From Buxus sempervirens (Eukaryota > Streptophyta > Magnoliopsida > Buxales > Buxaceae), in the NCBI GenBank assembly GCA_947561395.2, contig OX387187.1, forward strand, positions 41,273,829 to 41,337,828: DNA of 64,000 bases. Direction: 5' to 3'. Of this stretch, positions 22,173 through 32,630 are shown piece after piece (positions within the stretch are counted from its first letter, which is position 1; every line of letters begins with the position of its first letter). A program made the position numbers and the translations under genes. The notes under the pieces were generated by a model. The model did no database searches and was not told the origin of the DNA. It worked only from the letters and a program-made list of their open reading frames with translations.

Positions 22173-22884
22173 TTGTGTAACATCCAATTGGCCTATGTGG
22201 GTCGGCTGATTGCTAAAAGCCAGTAGGCTACTACATTGGAATCCCACATCTGTTGTGTACGAGAAGGGACGTGCTTGATAAGTAGGTCCTACATGAAAAG
22301 AGGCCTTTTTGGTATAAAAGCTCAAGAACAAAAATCATGCAGGCTTAGGCCAAAAGCGGGACAATATCTTATTATGTAGACTCGAGATGTTACCGCCTGC
22401 ACATGACAAAGTATAGCCAATGCAACCAGTGTCAAATATATATATATATATATATATAGCTTTTTTTTAATCATTTTTATGCCATTCTAATTGTTTTTTA
22501 AGTTTAATCATATTTTGAAGTAAAAATTACATAATATACGTGATTAGACACTTATAATATAAACTATATATATATTACTTATGTAGACAGTTATATGTTG
22601 TTGTACGTATATTCTCATGTCAACGAAATTTTCCAAAATTTTACCGGTTTTCAATCGAACGGTACTCAAAAGAAAAGCTAATTCACACGAGAACTTCCAG
22701 ATGTCATCCTGCCATCGAGTGAACAATGATTATTCCATGCTCCCATGACACACCTGATCTCGTTCCAAACTTTCCCGCCAAATTTATCCGCGAAATTTAA
22801 AAATGAAAACAAAAATGGTCGAAGGCCAAATAAATGAAAATTTCAAAACTCCTCGCTCTCTTGTTTCCGAATTCAACCGCCGAA
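22173..22884. other. Intergenic and presumed promoter region of the 22.9-kb gene
   Basis: Contains a (TA)n run at about 22437-22458, a TCCCACATCTG motif near 22241 and a TATAAAAG at about 22313. The last two resemble plant small nuclear RNA promoter elements but are about 68 bp apart, too far for the usual arrangement. The 120 bp before the start codon are presumably the 5' leader and core promoter. No other gene was seen. Confidence 0.4.
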
Positions 22885-24538
22885 ATGTCTAGAAACAGTC
22901 GAGAAGCAATCTGCGGCAAGCTCACTCCTGAATCCGAAGTATGAATCTTAAACTTTCTTTAATCTCCGATCTTTTAGGTCTGTGAAAACAAGACAGATGG
23001 AACTTAAAATCATCTTCTTACATTCTCTGTTTAATGCGAATCTTGCAGATTCAGGGCTCTTCAAACTCGTTCTCGCTCACATCTGGTTCGTATTTAATCC
23101 TGAATAACTTTTATCAGATTTTGCGAAAGCTTCATCTAGACATATAATGTTCCTTTTTTTGTTTTTGTTTTTTGTTTTGGGTTAATATATCAGAGCCTCC
23201 TGATATCAGAAACTGGTTCCCGAGTTATGTATATGAATCTCCGACCTCGGATGTCGATAGTGATTTCTCAGAAAGTTTGATTTCTTCTATTCAGACGGAA
23301 AACAAGAAAGAGGCTTTTAGAAATCCTAGACTCAGAGGGGCTCCTGCTGGTGGTGAGAGGAGTTCTTTAAATGGTTTAGCTCAATGCGACGATTCTTTCA
23401 AAAACAATAATCAAGATAAATTGTTAGAAAATAAGGTAACTTTCTTTTCTCCACTCATCTTCCTTTCCGAAGATCTTATGATTTATGTCTCTCATTACAA
23501 GTTCTGATCTCTTCAACTCATGCTGTTGAAGTTTCAAAAAAACTTATAGCCTTGCAATCACAATCTTCTATATACATATATAGTCTCAGATTTGGGACCT
23601 ATTGAATGAAATTATCTGCAATTGAATCTCATATGATCCTAATTTTGCACAAAAGGGATATAGAGATGATATGTGAGATTTCTGAAAGGTTGAGACATTG
23701 TAAATGGCCAGCTCAAATCATAGGATTGGAAAGAATTGTATTGATTAATTAATGAATACCATTCAAGAAATGATCTTTTATCTGTCAAAATTAGAAGATG
23801 CAGATCATTTGGTTGATTTTAGTCTGCTGAAACCAGTAGTTAATCTTTCTTCTTTGGAAATTGCAGAGCAAGCATTGTGTTGAAGGCACTGAAGGCTCAC
23901 CAGTTCTGGGCAAGTTTGTGCCTGAAAGAACTAATGAAGAGAAATTGGAAGATGAACCAGATAAATGCTGTGATTTTACTTCGATAAGATACGACAAAAG
24001 TTCAAGCTTGATTAATGAAAATCCTTTACAAGAGTTGGAAGGAAAGCCCTCTAAAGAGAAATTCAACAAAACTTCGGGATTGGAACGATTGCATTTTCAT
24101 AAAGGATTGCTTGATAGCAAGGATGGTATAAAGAACCCAATAAATCAAGCTTGTTCCTCATCTGCTAAAGGTAATGTGGATTTGAAAGGTGTTAATGAAT
24201 TTTATGCAAATAAGGTAGTTCTACAAGGCAATGGCAAAGACAATGGTGAAAATGGTTCAGTAGAAAATGGTTTCATATCAACAAGAAAGGAGAAAAATAC
24301 AATAGTTGATGATGTAAGTTTCATGAAGAGAAGATTTTGGAGGAATGCAGATGTGGGGTCAGTAGTTGGTGAAGAAAATGCTGGATTGCATAGAAAAGCT
24401 TTGACAGAAAGAACAAATTTTCAATATGAGGCTGTGCAAGAGATTGCAGGAAAATGGCAATGTCCCCAAAAAGGAAAGCCAAACCTTGGACCTCCTTTGA
24501 AACAGCTTCGAATGGAACGCTGGGTTCATCGAGTATGA
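22885..24538 (+). CDS. Unidentified plant protein, four exons, 334 aa
   Basis: Exons are 22885-22938, 23049-23085, 23194-23435 and 23867-24538. All junctions are GT-AG, phases agree, and the start is the first ATG of the frame. The protein begins MSRNSREAICGKLTPESE, continues with EPPDIRNWFPSYVYESP (about residues 31-47), and is then hydrophilic and rich in Lys, Glu, Asn and Ser. It ends in a basic block, CPQKGKPNLGPPLKQL followed by RMERWVHRV. No enzyme motif, signal peptide or membrane segment is visible. The PDIRNWFPSYVYESP and PPLKQLRMERWVH patches look conserved-style and probably mediate binding, but this is inference. I do not recognise the family. A LINE interrupts the sequence 36 bp after the stop, so the natural 3' end may have been changed. 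Confidence 0.75.
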
Positions 24539-24573
24539 ATCGTCAGTTGCATGCAGAAAGAATCTTGGATCCA

Positions 24574-25818
24574 GTAAAAGAGGACCTTGAAAATCTGGTT
24601 TTGCATCCTCAGATCCCTGGTCACCATTTCTGGTCCATTTCACCTTCTGGGATGTTTACCTCTTAACTCTTTCTTCACTCATTTGCTTATCCAGCACACA
24701 GAATCTTCACCTGCATATTCTATTCCATTCCCTTGGCAGGCCCTAATCCCACCTAAGGTTAGACCGTTAAAACATTCTCTATTTCTCTTCGATGGCTTTT
24801 CTCGGCAAAATCAATACTCTTGATGTTTTGCAATAAAGGAGAAAGACATAGGCATTGTCACCTAATGTTTGTACGCTGTGCTTAAAGGAGTTTGTGAATC
24901 ATATCATGCTTCATTGTGAATACACTAGAACAATCTGGATGAGCTTCTTACAAAGAATAGGAGGTACTGGGCATTAAGGAATTAATATGATCATCAACAG
25001 CAATGGCAGTTCCCATTCCTTAGTAGAGGAAGATTGATGTACCATGCTTTTTGCACTTATCACAAGGTTATGTCATATTCACACATTAGGTCATAGGGAG
25101 ATTGTTGTTGACGGGAGTATTATCAACATTTTGAGATGGATGAGTAAAGAGGATTCAGCACTATGGAGATACTTGGAGTTTATTAGATTAGTAAGATCCT
25201 TGGTGCGGTGTTTTAGCATCTTATTTAATCATATATGAAGGGTTGCTAATGATGTTGCAGACGGTTTAGCAAAGGTTGGAGCTATTAGCTTTTCTCTAGC
25301 ATTTGGAGTTATTTCTTCCTGTTTAGATGCTTAAATTTTTTTGTCTCAGTGGTGCTTCCATGCTTTTCGTGTCATTTTCTCTTATGTAGCTGTGGGGTTT
25401 TTGTTCTTTCGGTATCTTATCCCCTTTTATTCAATGGAATTTAATCACTTACCAAAAATAAAAAAATAAAAAAAATGTCCCATATGCTGTAATATGGTAA
25501 CATTGTGGTTAGTAGCAAGGAATTGGTGTATATTTGAGTATGTCATCACTTGCTCATCTACCACAATTGAAATCATTAAAGCTACATTGGCTGATTGGGA
25601 AGTCTCTAATACTGATTTTAAGGGATTAAGAAAAGGTGATATTGTACGAGCTTGGCCTACATTGCACTGGAGCTTTGATGTTAGGTGTCATTTATTTATT
25701 TTTAACTTTTGCCCATCCATTTCTCATGGGTGGTTTGCTTCTCCTTTGTAAGGCTCTCTTTATTTCTCATGTGTGGAAATAAAGACTCTTCATGACTTAC
25801 CAAAGGAAAAAAAAAAAA
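24574..25818 (+). mobile_element. 5'-truncated LINE (zf-RVT and RNase H parts) with 12-bp TSD
   Basis: ATCTTGGATCCA occurs at 24562-24573 and 25819-25830, directly flanking the insert, whose 3' end is an A-run (25807-25819). Inside are zf-RVT-type residues (PWQALIPPKVRPLKHSLF near 24740-24790, then CTLCLKEFVNHIMLHC near 24872-24920) and an RNase H end, VANDVADGLAKVGA, near 25244-25285. A second A-rich tail after CTTACC at 25450-25474 precedes another LINE-like stretch (LVARNWCIFE). Two LINE 3' ends may therefore be nested here. All frames are broken. Confidence 0.8.
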
Positions 25819-25830
25819 ATCTTGGATCCA

Positions 25831-26078
25831 TTCAATTCAATACTGCATTGTGTGCTGCAGGTGGAAGCAGCAGGCGATGGCTACGGCTTTCCTCCAAAAC
25901 CTAAGGACCTTTTCTGGGGGTATATTCGTAATAACATTCTTAAATTTCTGACTCGCGCGTCATTGAGATTCTAAGAGGTTTAAAAGGCCATCTATCTTCG
26001 CGGAGGGAGCAGGAGCGGGGCTGGAATCCAATCTTAGAGGCACAAGCGGAGGGCCTCCTTATCTCCATTTGTTACCTG
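25831..26078 (+). promoter_or_regulatory. Presumed promoter and leader of the enoyl-CoA hydratase gene
   Basis: This 248-bp stretch separates the LINE from the next start codon. An upstream ATG (MATAFLQNLRTFSGG, near 25876) opens a 24-codon frame that ends in TGA before the main start, so it could act as an upstream ORF if transcribed. No clear TATA box was identified. Confidence 0.35.
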
Positions 26079-29000
26079 ATGGGTCCTTTACGAGTTATCG
26101 CTGGGAGGTCAGTCTACGATCTCTGTAAAAGAAGATCGAAACCCTACTTGTCTCAGCTCTTCGAGTTAGGGAAAATCACTGCACGAACCAACTCGATTTC
26201 GGGTGATTCTCATCTTCGAAACCAGATCCAGAGCTTCAGAAATCTCATATTGCAGACTGCTGCCTCTGAATCAGTGAGGATGGAGAGACTTTCCGATTCG
26301 GATTCTGGTAATCGGAAAATTTCCTTTTTTTCGCTTCCTCTTGTTTTCGAGTTTCGACTTAAAAATTATTTTGGTTCGTAGCCTTCCATTAGTTTGAGTT
26401 GGAGTTTTATATCCTTCATATTAGATTGAAAGAAAGTTTCGGAGAACCTAAATGATTATCGACGAACGCATTGTCACCTAGTTGATATTATTAGAAAGAT
26501 CATTTGAAGTTATTTCTTGACGATTATTGTTCCAGTTTTAGTGGAATTATTATGTTCAATTGCATTTATATTTGAGACTCTAGCGTATCTTCATATGTCT
26601 CCTTTTCTATATATATGCATGTATCCACATATGTAGGTCTGTATGTGTCATATTTGTGTGCCTGCGTGCATGCTTCTGTTTAAGTAGAATTCAAACAACT
26701 GCCTTATCCATCCCAACTGCTTTACTAGATGATCAGACTTTAAAGCCATATTTGAAAAATAACCTCGAAAAATTTACAAAGTACAGCATATTTTACCCAC
26801 TATATTTCATCTGCAGAAATCTTTTCTTCATCTCCAAGAAAGCGTACCTTTAGTCTTTCTTTTGCTTGATATTTCCAACTTTAACATGAAAATCCTGTAG
26901 GAAAAGCCTTAAGCAAAGTAACACTTGAACTCAAAGATCCAAAGAAAATAATCTGTGGAAAACATACCATTGCAAAAAATTTGAAAACCAAAGAAGAGGG
27001 TTCATAATAAGGGAAGGCCATTCCCTACATCTTTTATGGTTAGAAATCACTCTGAGATCAACCATACAGAGTTTATAACATCTCATGTGGAAATTACTAA
27101 TTCTTATCCAAAAAAAGATAAGTGGAAATTGCTACTGTTAAGTTAGGAAAAATTGATGTACAACCTCAGATATATGAATAAAACGAAGGGCACAATCCAT
27201 GCCCCTCTAACTTTACTTCAAAGGAGATAATAGGATTCAAACAATTAAAGTTTCAAAACTGCTTCATCGAGAGAAATAGTCTGGATTAGTGAAAGAATAA
27301 TTGTGTTTGTCGAAATGCCAAATGTAGCAGTCTTTTACAACAATGACCAGTTATACCACTAATGCCATCAACAAACTTTAGGATGTAAAATAAGAGACAC
27401 GGATGCATGTGTGTTGTGTACTAACAAGGATCCAACAGAACGTTCTGGATACTTTGAAGTTAATGTGGAGTGATAATGAGCATGACGTTAGAGATGATGT
27501 CAACCTGATGCAAACTCTTTTCGTTTAATTATGCTTGGGCTCAGCAATGCCTGACAGATATGGCAGCACAAAGCAACATGGGCAGATATGGCGCCTAAAT
27601 TTGGATTTAGAAAACAAAAAAATTGATCCATTATGTCATTCCCTTAGGGTGTGCTTGTTTAGGAGGAAAGTAGTATAAAGGGCAGTATAAGAGCACCTTC
27701 CTGTCCTTTCCTTTCCTTTGTTTTCTTTTCATTTTAAGAGGAAAATGTCGAGGGCCTTTAGTGTAAAAAAATAACTCATTTTGGGAAAGCACTTCTTAAT
27801 GGGCCCGCATTGTCCTATGAACCAAACACAAAAATTTTAATGGAAAGTTTATTTTACTTTCCTTCCATATAGATTCTATCCAACCAAACAGAGCCCTAAA
27901 AATCTAGCTTGATCACAACAGGAATCATTGAGGTGAACTTGGACAGACCGGGAGCTAAAAATTCCATTGGGAAGGATATGCTGAGAGGATTACAACATAC
28001 TTTTGAAGTTATTAGCAGGGATTCTTCTGCTAATGTTGTCATGATTTGCAGCTTAGTTCCTAAGATATTTTGTTCTGGTGCTGATTTGAAGGTAAAATAT
28101 TACCATTTTTTTTATCTCTTGTAAAATATGTTCTGCAATAATATGCTCTACTGTTTCTGTATCACAAAATGTATTTGCAGGAAAGGAAGATGATGACTCC
28201 ATCTGAGGTTCAGTTCTTTGTCAATTCTCTGCGTTCGACATTCTCATCTTTAGAGGTTGACTCTCATCAAAATTGTCTGCTATGCTTTTATATCTACTCC
28301 ACAGTTTGGTGATTTGGTGCTTGTCCAATTGGTAACATCTGATCATGGAAAACCAACAGGCATTTTCAAATCTCTTGGACAAGAATTCCTGGTTGAAGTT
28401 ACAATTTTATGAATTATGGACACTGTTTTGTTATGAAATTTTTATGTTCCAATAAATAAACACCTTTAAGCTTACCAAACACTACACATATATAACGAAA
28501 TTCATTATCAAACATATCCTATGAGTGCTTACAGAAAAGGGAAAAAAGCAAAAATATTCTGAGTTTAATTCTTTTGTACAATATTAGTTAGATATCCTGC
28601 TGTATTTAATTATCCTAAAATCTTGAATTTCCCGAATCTGACACCCTATATGCATATTATATACCAACTTCTGTATTGATGATTCTGTTGGTTTATCATT
28701 TTAATCAGTCACTTCCCATTCCCACAATAGCTGTTATTGAAGGAGCAGCACTGGGTGGTGGGCTGGAAATGGCTCTCTCATGTGATCTTCGGATATGTGG
28801 TATTCCTGTGTTCCCTGCATCATAGTTCCACTTTGGTTCTTAGGAGCTTTCATAAGCATTTAATGCTATTAAATATTCCAACTTTGATTGGTTTAAACTT
28901 GAATGACTAGGGGAAGATGCAGTATTCAGCATGCCAGAAACTGGACTAGCTATAATTCCTGGGTACGTACTCAACCTCATTTGACACTCACAACTGAAAA

Positions 29001-31437
29001 GGAAACCCTATTCTCCTCCATTAATTTACGTTGTTATTGTCTGCTTCTTATTGAAGAGATGGTACTGATTTTTCCTTGCTAGAAATATCCATACTTAGTT
29101 TCATCAATGTGTGTATGTGTGTTCTTACGTAGTTATGCAAAATAAATACTACCTAATATTCTTGCGCTTGAGAAACTGCATCATCTCCTATTTCATAATG
29201 GATATGGATGATCTATCAATTGTTGTCTTTGCCTCCATAATCTGTTTACAGAGAACAAGTTTGATAGCTAGTCAGTTCAATGTCCAATTTCATTTTTCCC
29301 TCTTCAAAGAAAAAAAAGGAGAAAAGGAAAGCATTGACAAAAAAATATTATCAAATATATGTTTAGCTTAATAGTTTCTGAAATCAGCTATTTCTCATTG
29401 TAGAAATTATTTAAACATTTATGCTGCATCAGATTCTTGTTAATTGCAGTGCAGGTGGTACGCAGCGTCTTCCTAGACTGGTTGGCAAATCTGCAGCTAA
29501 AGAACTCATATTTACTGGTCGCAAGATTAGTGGCAGAGATGCAATCTCAAGGGGTAAATTTTTATTCTAAATTGCTTTGAGCTCAAAACTGTTTATCTTG
29601 TAATTAGCTGTGTATGAGTAATAGTGTGATGTGATTTAGGTCTTGTCAATTACTGTGTTTCTTCTGGTGGGGCTCGCCAGAAGGCTCTTGAAATTGCTCG
29701 GGATGTCAATCTGAAGGTAAAAATTTAGACCTTTTGAAGTTTTTCACTGAGGAAAGGGTCCAGTTCAAATTTCCTAACAGGATTGTGAGAGAGTCTGATG
29801 GCAGGCTGATAAATATCAGTGGAGAAGCCATTTTGTGTCCTGTTTTGAGTGGTGGCTATACAAAAGTATTTTAACCAGCTTGAGGCTGTATTTTTTGAGT
29901 TCACAAGAAGTTCTAAGTTCAAGAAAAACTACTTGGGCCTTAATTTTGAGGCTCAAATCACGTGGTTCTTATGCCATAGAAGTTTAAGAATCACATAAAT
30001 CACATGCCTCACCGTCTTGAATCTAACCTAATGTTTGAGGCTTAAGCCTTATACAGTTAAACTAGGAATCTTGTATTCAACATGGAGATAAATAATTCAT
30101 GTCTCAATTATAATGTTTTTGGTGGTTTTAAACATTCTTGAGGTATAATTTATGTTAAAAGATGCAATAGTTCAGGGATTTGAAGTCACTAGTTCATTGT
30201 CAAGTATTGCACACAAAATTCACAATGTGGTAGGAGAATAAAAAGGCTTAATTAAAACAATTTCTCGTATACATAAATCACATGCCTCATGCCTTGAATC
30301 TACCTCATGAGACTCATACAGTTATTAAAACTAGGGATCTTGTTTTCAACATGGAGATAAATAATTTATCTTTACTGTTTAAACTCATGCTTCGTATTTC
30401 AATTATAATGTTTTTGGTGGGTTTAAACATTCTTGAGGTCTATTTTATGTTAAAACATGCAATGTCTCAGGGATTTGAAGTCTCTAGTTCATTGTATGGT
30501 CAAGTATTGCACTCAAAATTTACAATATGGTAGGAGATTAAAAAGCCTTGATTAAAACAATTTCTCGTCTTAATTTTATTTAATACTATGCCATACTATG
30601 CATATTCATAGTTGAGGCTGCTGTACGGGTATTCACCAGCTTTATAGCCCTAACATATGATTTGGTAAATCCCACTTGTCCACGTATTCTTATACTTAAC
30701 ATAACTTCATATGTATATATGAAGGCCTGTTCAACTTGCCTATCCAATCCCAACAGGAATCAGGTGGAGAGCCACCTCATTGTGCTGCATGTAGAAAACC
30801 TATGTATCATCAGATAGCTAAACCTGGAAAGACTCAACAGGATGCAAATATTTAAACTTCACCCATTTAGATATTTTTTCCAAACCTATTGCCAAACATA
30901 AAACCTTTTGCCTACATAATCCTGCTATTTGGTGACATTTGATAGAAGGTATGTAAATTTATTGAGGCTCATGGATGTACACTACGTAAATTCACTTTAT
31001 CTCAGTGATCGGTCGGTGCAAAGATAGTGAAAACCTCTGTTCTCAGCAAATGGAGATCATTTTAACACATGGAATTTATGGTCATCATTCAGGACTAATT
31101 AGTTCCCATAATAGCTTTTGGATTGATGAAGTAAACTGAGCTTTGGCATGTAGAAATTCAAGGGTTGGTGAAGAAAGCATTTTTGATGGTTTGCATTGGT
31201 GTATGATCTGCATGTTGCATATGGGATCTTATCTATGTAGTTACAATTGATCTTTCACAGGGTCCATTAGCCATCAGGATGGCAAAACGTGCCATCAATG
31301 AGGGGTTTGAGGTAGAACTGACATCAGCTCTGGCAATGGAGGAGGAATGCTACATGCAGATCTTGAACACAAAAGATCGCTTGGAAGGATTAGCAGCATT
31401 TGCAGAGAAGCGAAAGCCAAGATACACCGGTGAGTAG
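26079..31437 (+). CDS. Enoyl-CoA hydratase/isomerase family protein, probably mitochondrial
   Basis: Exons are 26079-26307, 27922-28091, 28181-28255, 28709-28799, 28911-28962, 29450-29553, 29640-29716 and 31261-31437, totalling 975 nt (324 aa), with all junctions GT-AG. Residues 1-60 are basic, Ser-rich and lack acidic residues early, which fits a mitochondrial targeting peptide. A crotonase fold follows: [15 protein letters not shown] (about 78-92), oxyanion-hole segment FCSGADLK (126-133), [15 protein letters not shown] (170-184), and [20 protein letters not shown] (196-215). Both glutamates expected of active hydratases are present (E178 in GGGLEM, E198 in MPETG). The C-terminus ([19 protein letters not shown]) is complete. 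The closest family I know is the AUH-like mitochondrial group (Arabidopsis At4g16800 type), linked to fatty-acid or branched-chain amino-acid breakdown. The exact substrate is inferred only. Confidence 0.92.
27647..27896. mobile_element. Tourist-like MITE in intron 1 of the hydratase gene
   Basis: The ends GGGTGTGCTTGTTTAGGAGG and, in reverse complement, GGGCTCTGTTTGGTTGGATA form imperfect inverted repeats. Both continue toward a GGAAAGTA-type inner motif. TTA precedes the left end and TAA follows the right end, so only TA is shared as a duplication. The family call is therefore tentative. Confidence 0.6.
29993..30572 (+). repeat. 278-bp tandem duplication in intron 7 of the hydratase gene
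   Basis: Two adjacent copies begin ACATAAATCACATGCCTCA at 29993 and 30271. They share AACATGGAGATAAATAATT, ATTATAATGTTTTTGGTGG, AACATTCTTGAGGT and ATTAAAACAATTTCTCGT in the same order. The second copy carries small indels. The duplication lengthens the intron but leaves its splice sites intact. Confidence 0.9.
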
Positions 31438-31486
31438 AAAGGAGAATTTGTTCTTAAATATACACTAGTGCAGGTAGTTTTGGTTT

Positions 31487-31510
31487 GGGGGGGGGGGGGG
31501 GGGGGGGGGG
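31487..31510 (+). repeat. 24-nt G homopolymer just after the hydratase stop codon
   Basis: An uninterrupted run of 24 G lies 50 bp downstream of the TAG at 31435-31437, so it probably falls in the 3' untranslated region. Long G runs are unstable and hard to sequence, so the exact length should be treated with caution. Confidence 0.85.
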
Positions 31511-31614
31511 AGTTAAATAAACATTTGGATGATTTGATTAATCGAAAAACAATAATAAAAATTACCCAATGATTTGTCTATTTTTAAAAACTGGAATTTT
31601 CATATTTTGAAAAC

Positions 31615-31728
31615 GGGCTGTTTAAACAACTTGAAATCCGTGCTTACCAAACAAGATTTTGGGGTTTTTGTTTTCAAAAACGGAAGAAGCATTTTAAAAA
31701 CCATTATCAAACAGCCTCTAGATTTATA
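31615..31728. mobile_element. Terminal fragment of a Harbinger-like element
   Basis: The sequence TACCAAACAAGATTTTGGGG...GTTTTCAAAAACGG...CCATTATCAAACAGCCTCT resembles the right end of the element at 19074-20529 (ACCAAACAAGTTTC, GTTTTCAAAAACCC, CGTTATCAAACGGCCTC). The matching left terminus was not found, so only one end, or a heavily decayed copy, is present. Confidence 0.55.
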
Positions 31729-31739
31729 AAATATGACAA

Positions 31740-32630
31740 GAGCATCAAGTAGGCCGAGATTTCTCATGAATGGCTAAGTAGAAATTTGTTTTGGTTTTTT
31801 AGAAAATGTCCACCATGGCCCAGAAACATATGTATGAACAAATCCGTCAAAGAATGAGCGGGCCGTTCTGGGCTAGGCAGGCACCGGATACGTTGACGGC
31901 CCTAATTATTCCAAGCATTATCTAGACATTTGGGGAAAAAAAATAGAGTGGAGGACAAGATATTTATCACCGTGATCACTCATTGCAATGATGGATGTTT
32001 AAGAACATATTGTCAAGATTTTGCCTTTTTGGGGACTAACGGATCACTTCGTAGCGCTTCATGCAGCAGCCGTTGAAGACATTGGGATTACATATCGAAT
32101 GAAATATTCTCACATCCTTTTGGTTTCTCGAGTTATAGATGTGCTTCCCTCTATGGAAGATAGCAATTTGGTTTCTCAAATTCGACACTTGTTCAGGAAT
32201 TTACGGCGATCATAATATCCCATACGTTTAGGCAAACATACCAAGTGGCTGGGTGGCACACTTTATTTTTTATACACTTATTTTATATCTAAAACCCAAT
32301 ACCCCAAGTCGGCTTTGCGGCAAGCATATGTATCCTTTCAGCCGGTTTCAACTGCCTCACCACGGCAGGTTGTGTTTGGCCTTGAAAATCAAGGGACTCG
32401 CAATCATATCAGGTAAAAGCTCTCCTCTCAGAAAGGTCGGATCTCATTTTAAAAAATGAATAAATAAACAAGCCAGAAAGTCCCTTCAACCAAAAAATCA
32501 GTCTTGTGGAGTTTGGTCGTAATACACAAAAAAATAAAAATAAAAATAAAATTAAAGAAAAAATAAAAAGGGGGGAGAGAGAGGACATGTACCTGTGGAT
32601 ACATTTACTTCATATACAGAAAAGCATTAG
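31740..32630. other. Convergent intergenic region; one short unexplained frame
   Basis: The hydratase (+) and VAD1-like (-) genes converge here. A 64-codon open frame on the + strand (32021-32215) reads VEDIGITYRMKYSHILLVSR and RVIDVLPSMEDSNLVSQIRH. It looks protein-like, but I cannot assign a family, and it may be a captured or transposon-derived fragment. A purine-rich AAATAAAAATAAA stretch at 32527-32575 lies within the likely 3' end of the VAD1-like gene. Confidence 0.4.

Noticed and set aside
22235-22320. Small nuclear RNA gene promoter (TCCCACAT plus TATAAAAG)
   Set aside because: The two motifs are about 68 bp apart, whereas plant snRNA genes place them about 25-35 bp apart, and no snRNA body follows.
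26656-26853. 65-codon frame in the first intron of the hydratase gene
   Set aside because: No domain, AT-rich, and lies between well-supported exons of the gene.
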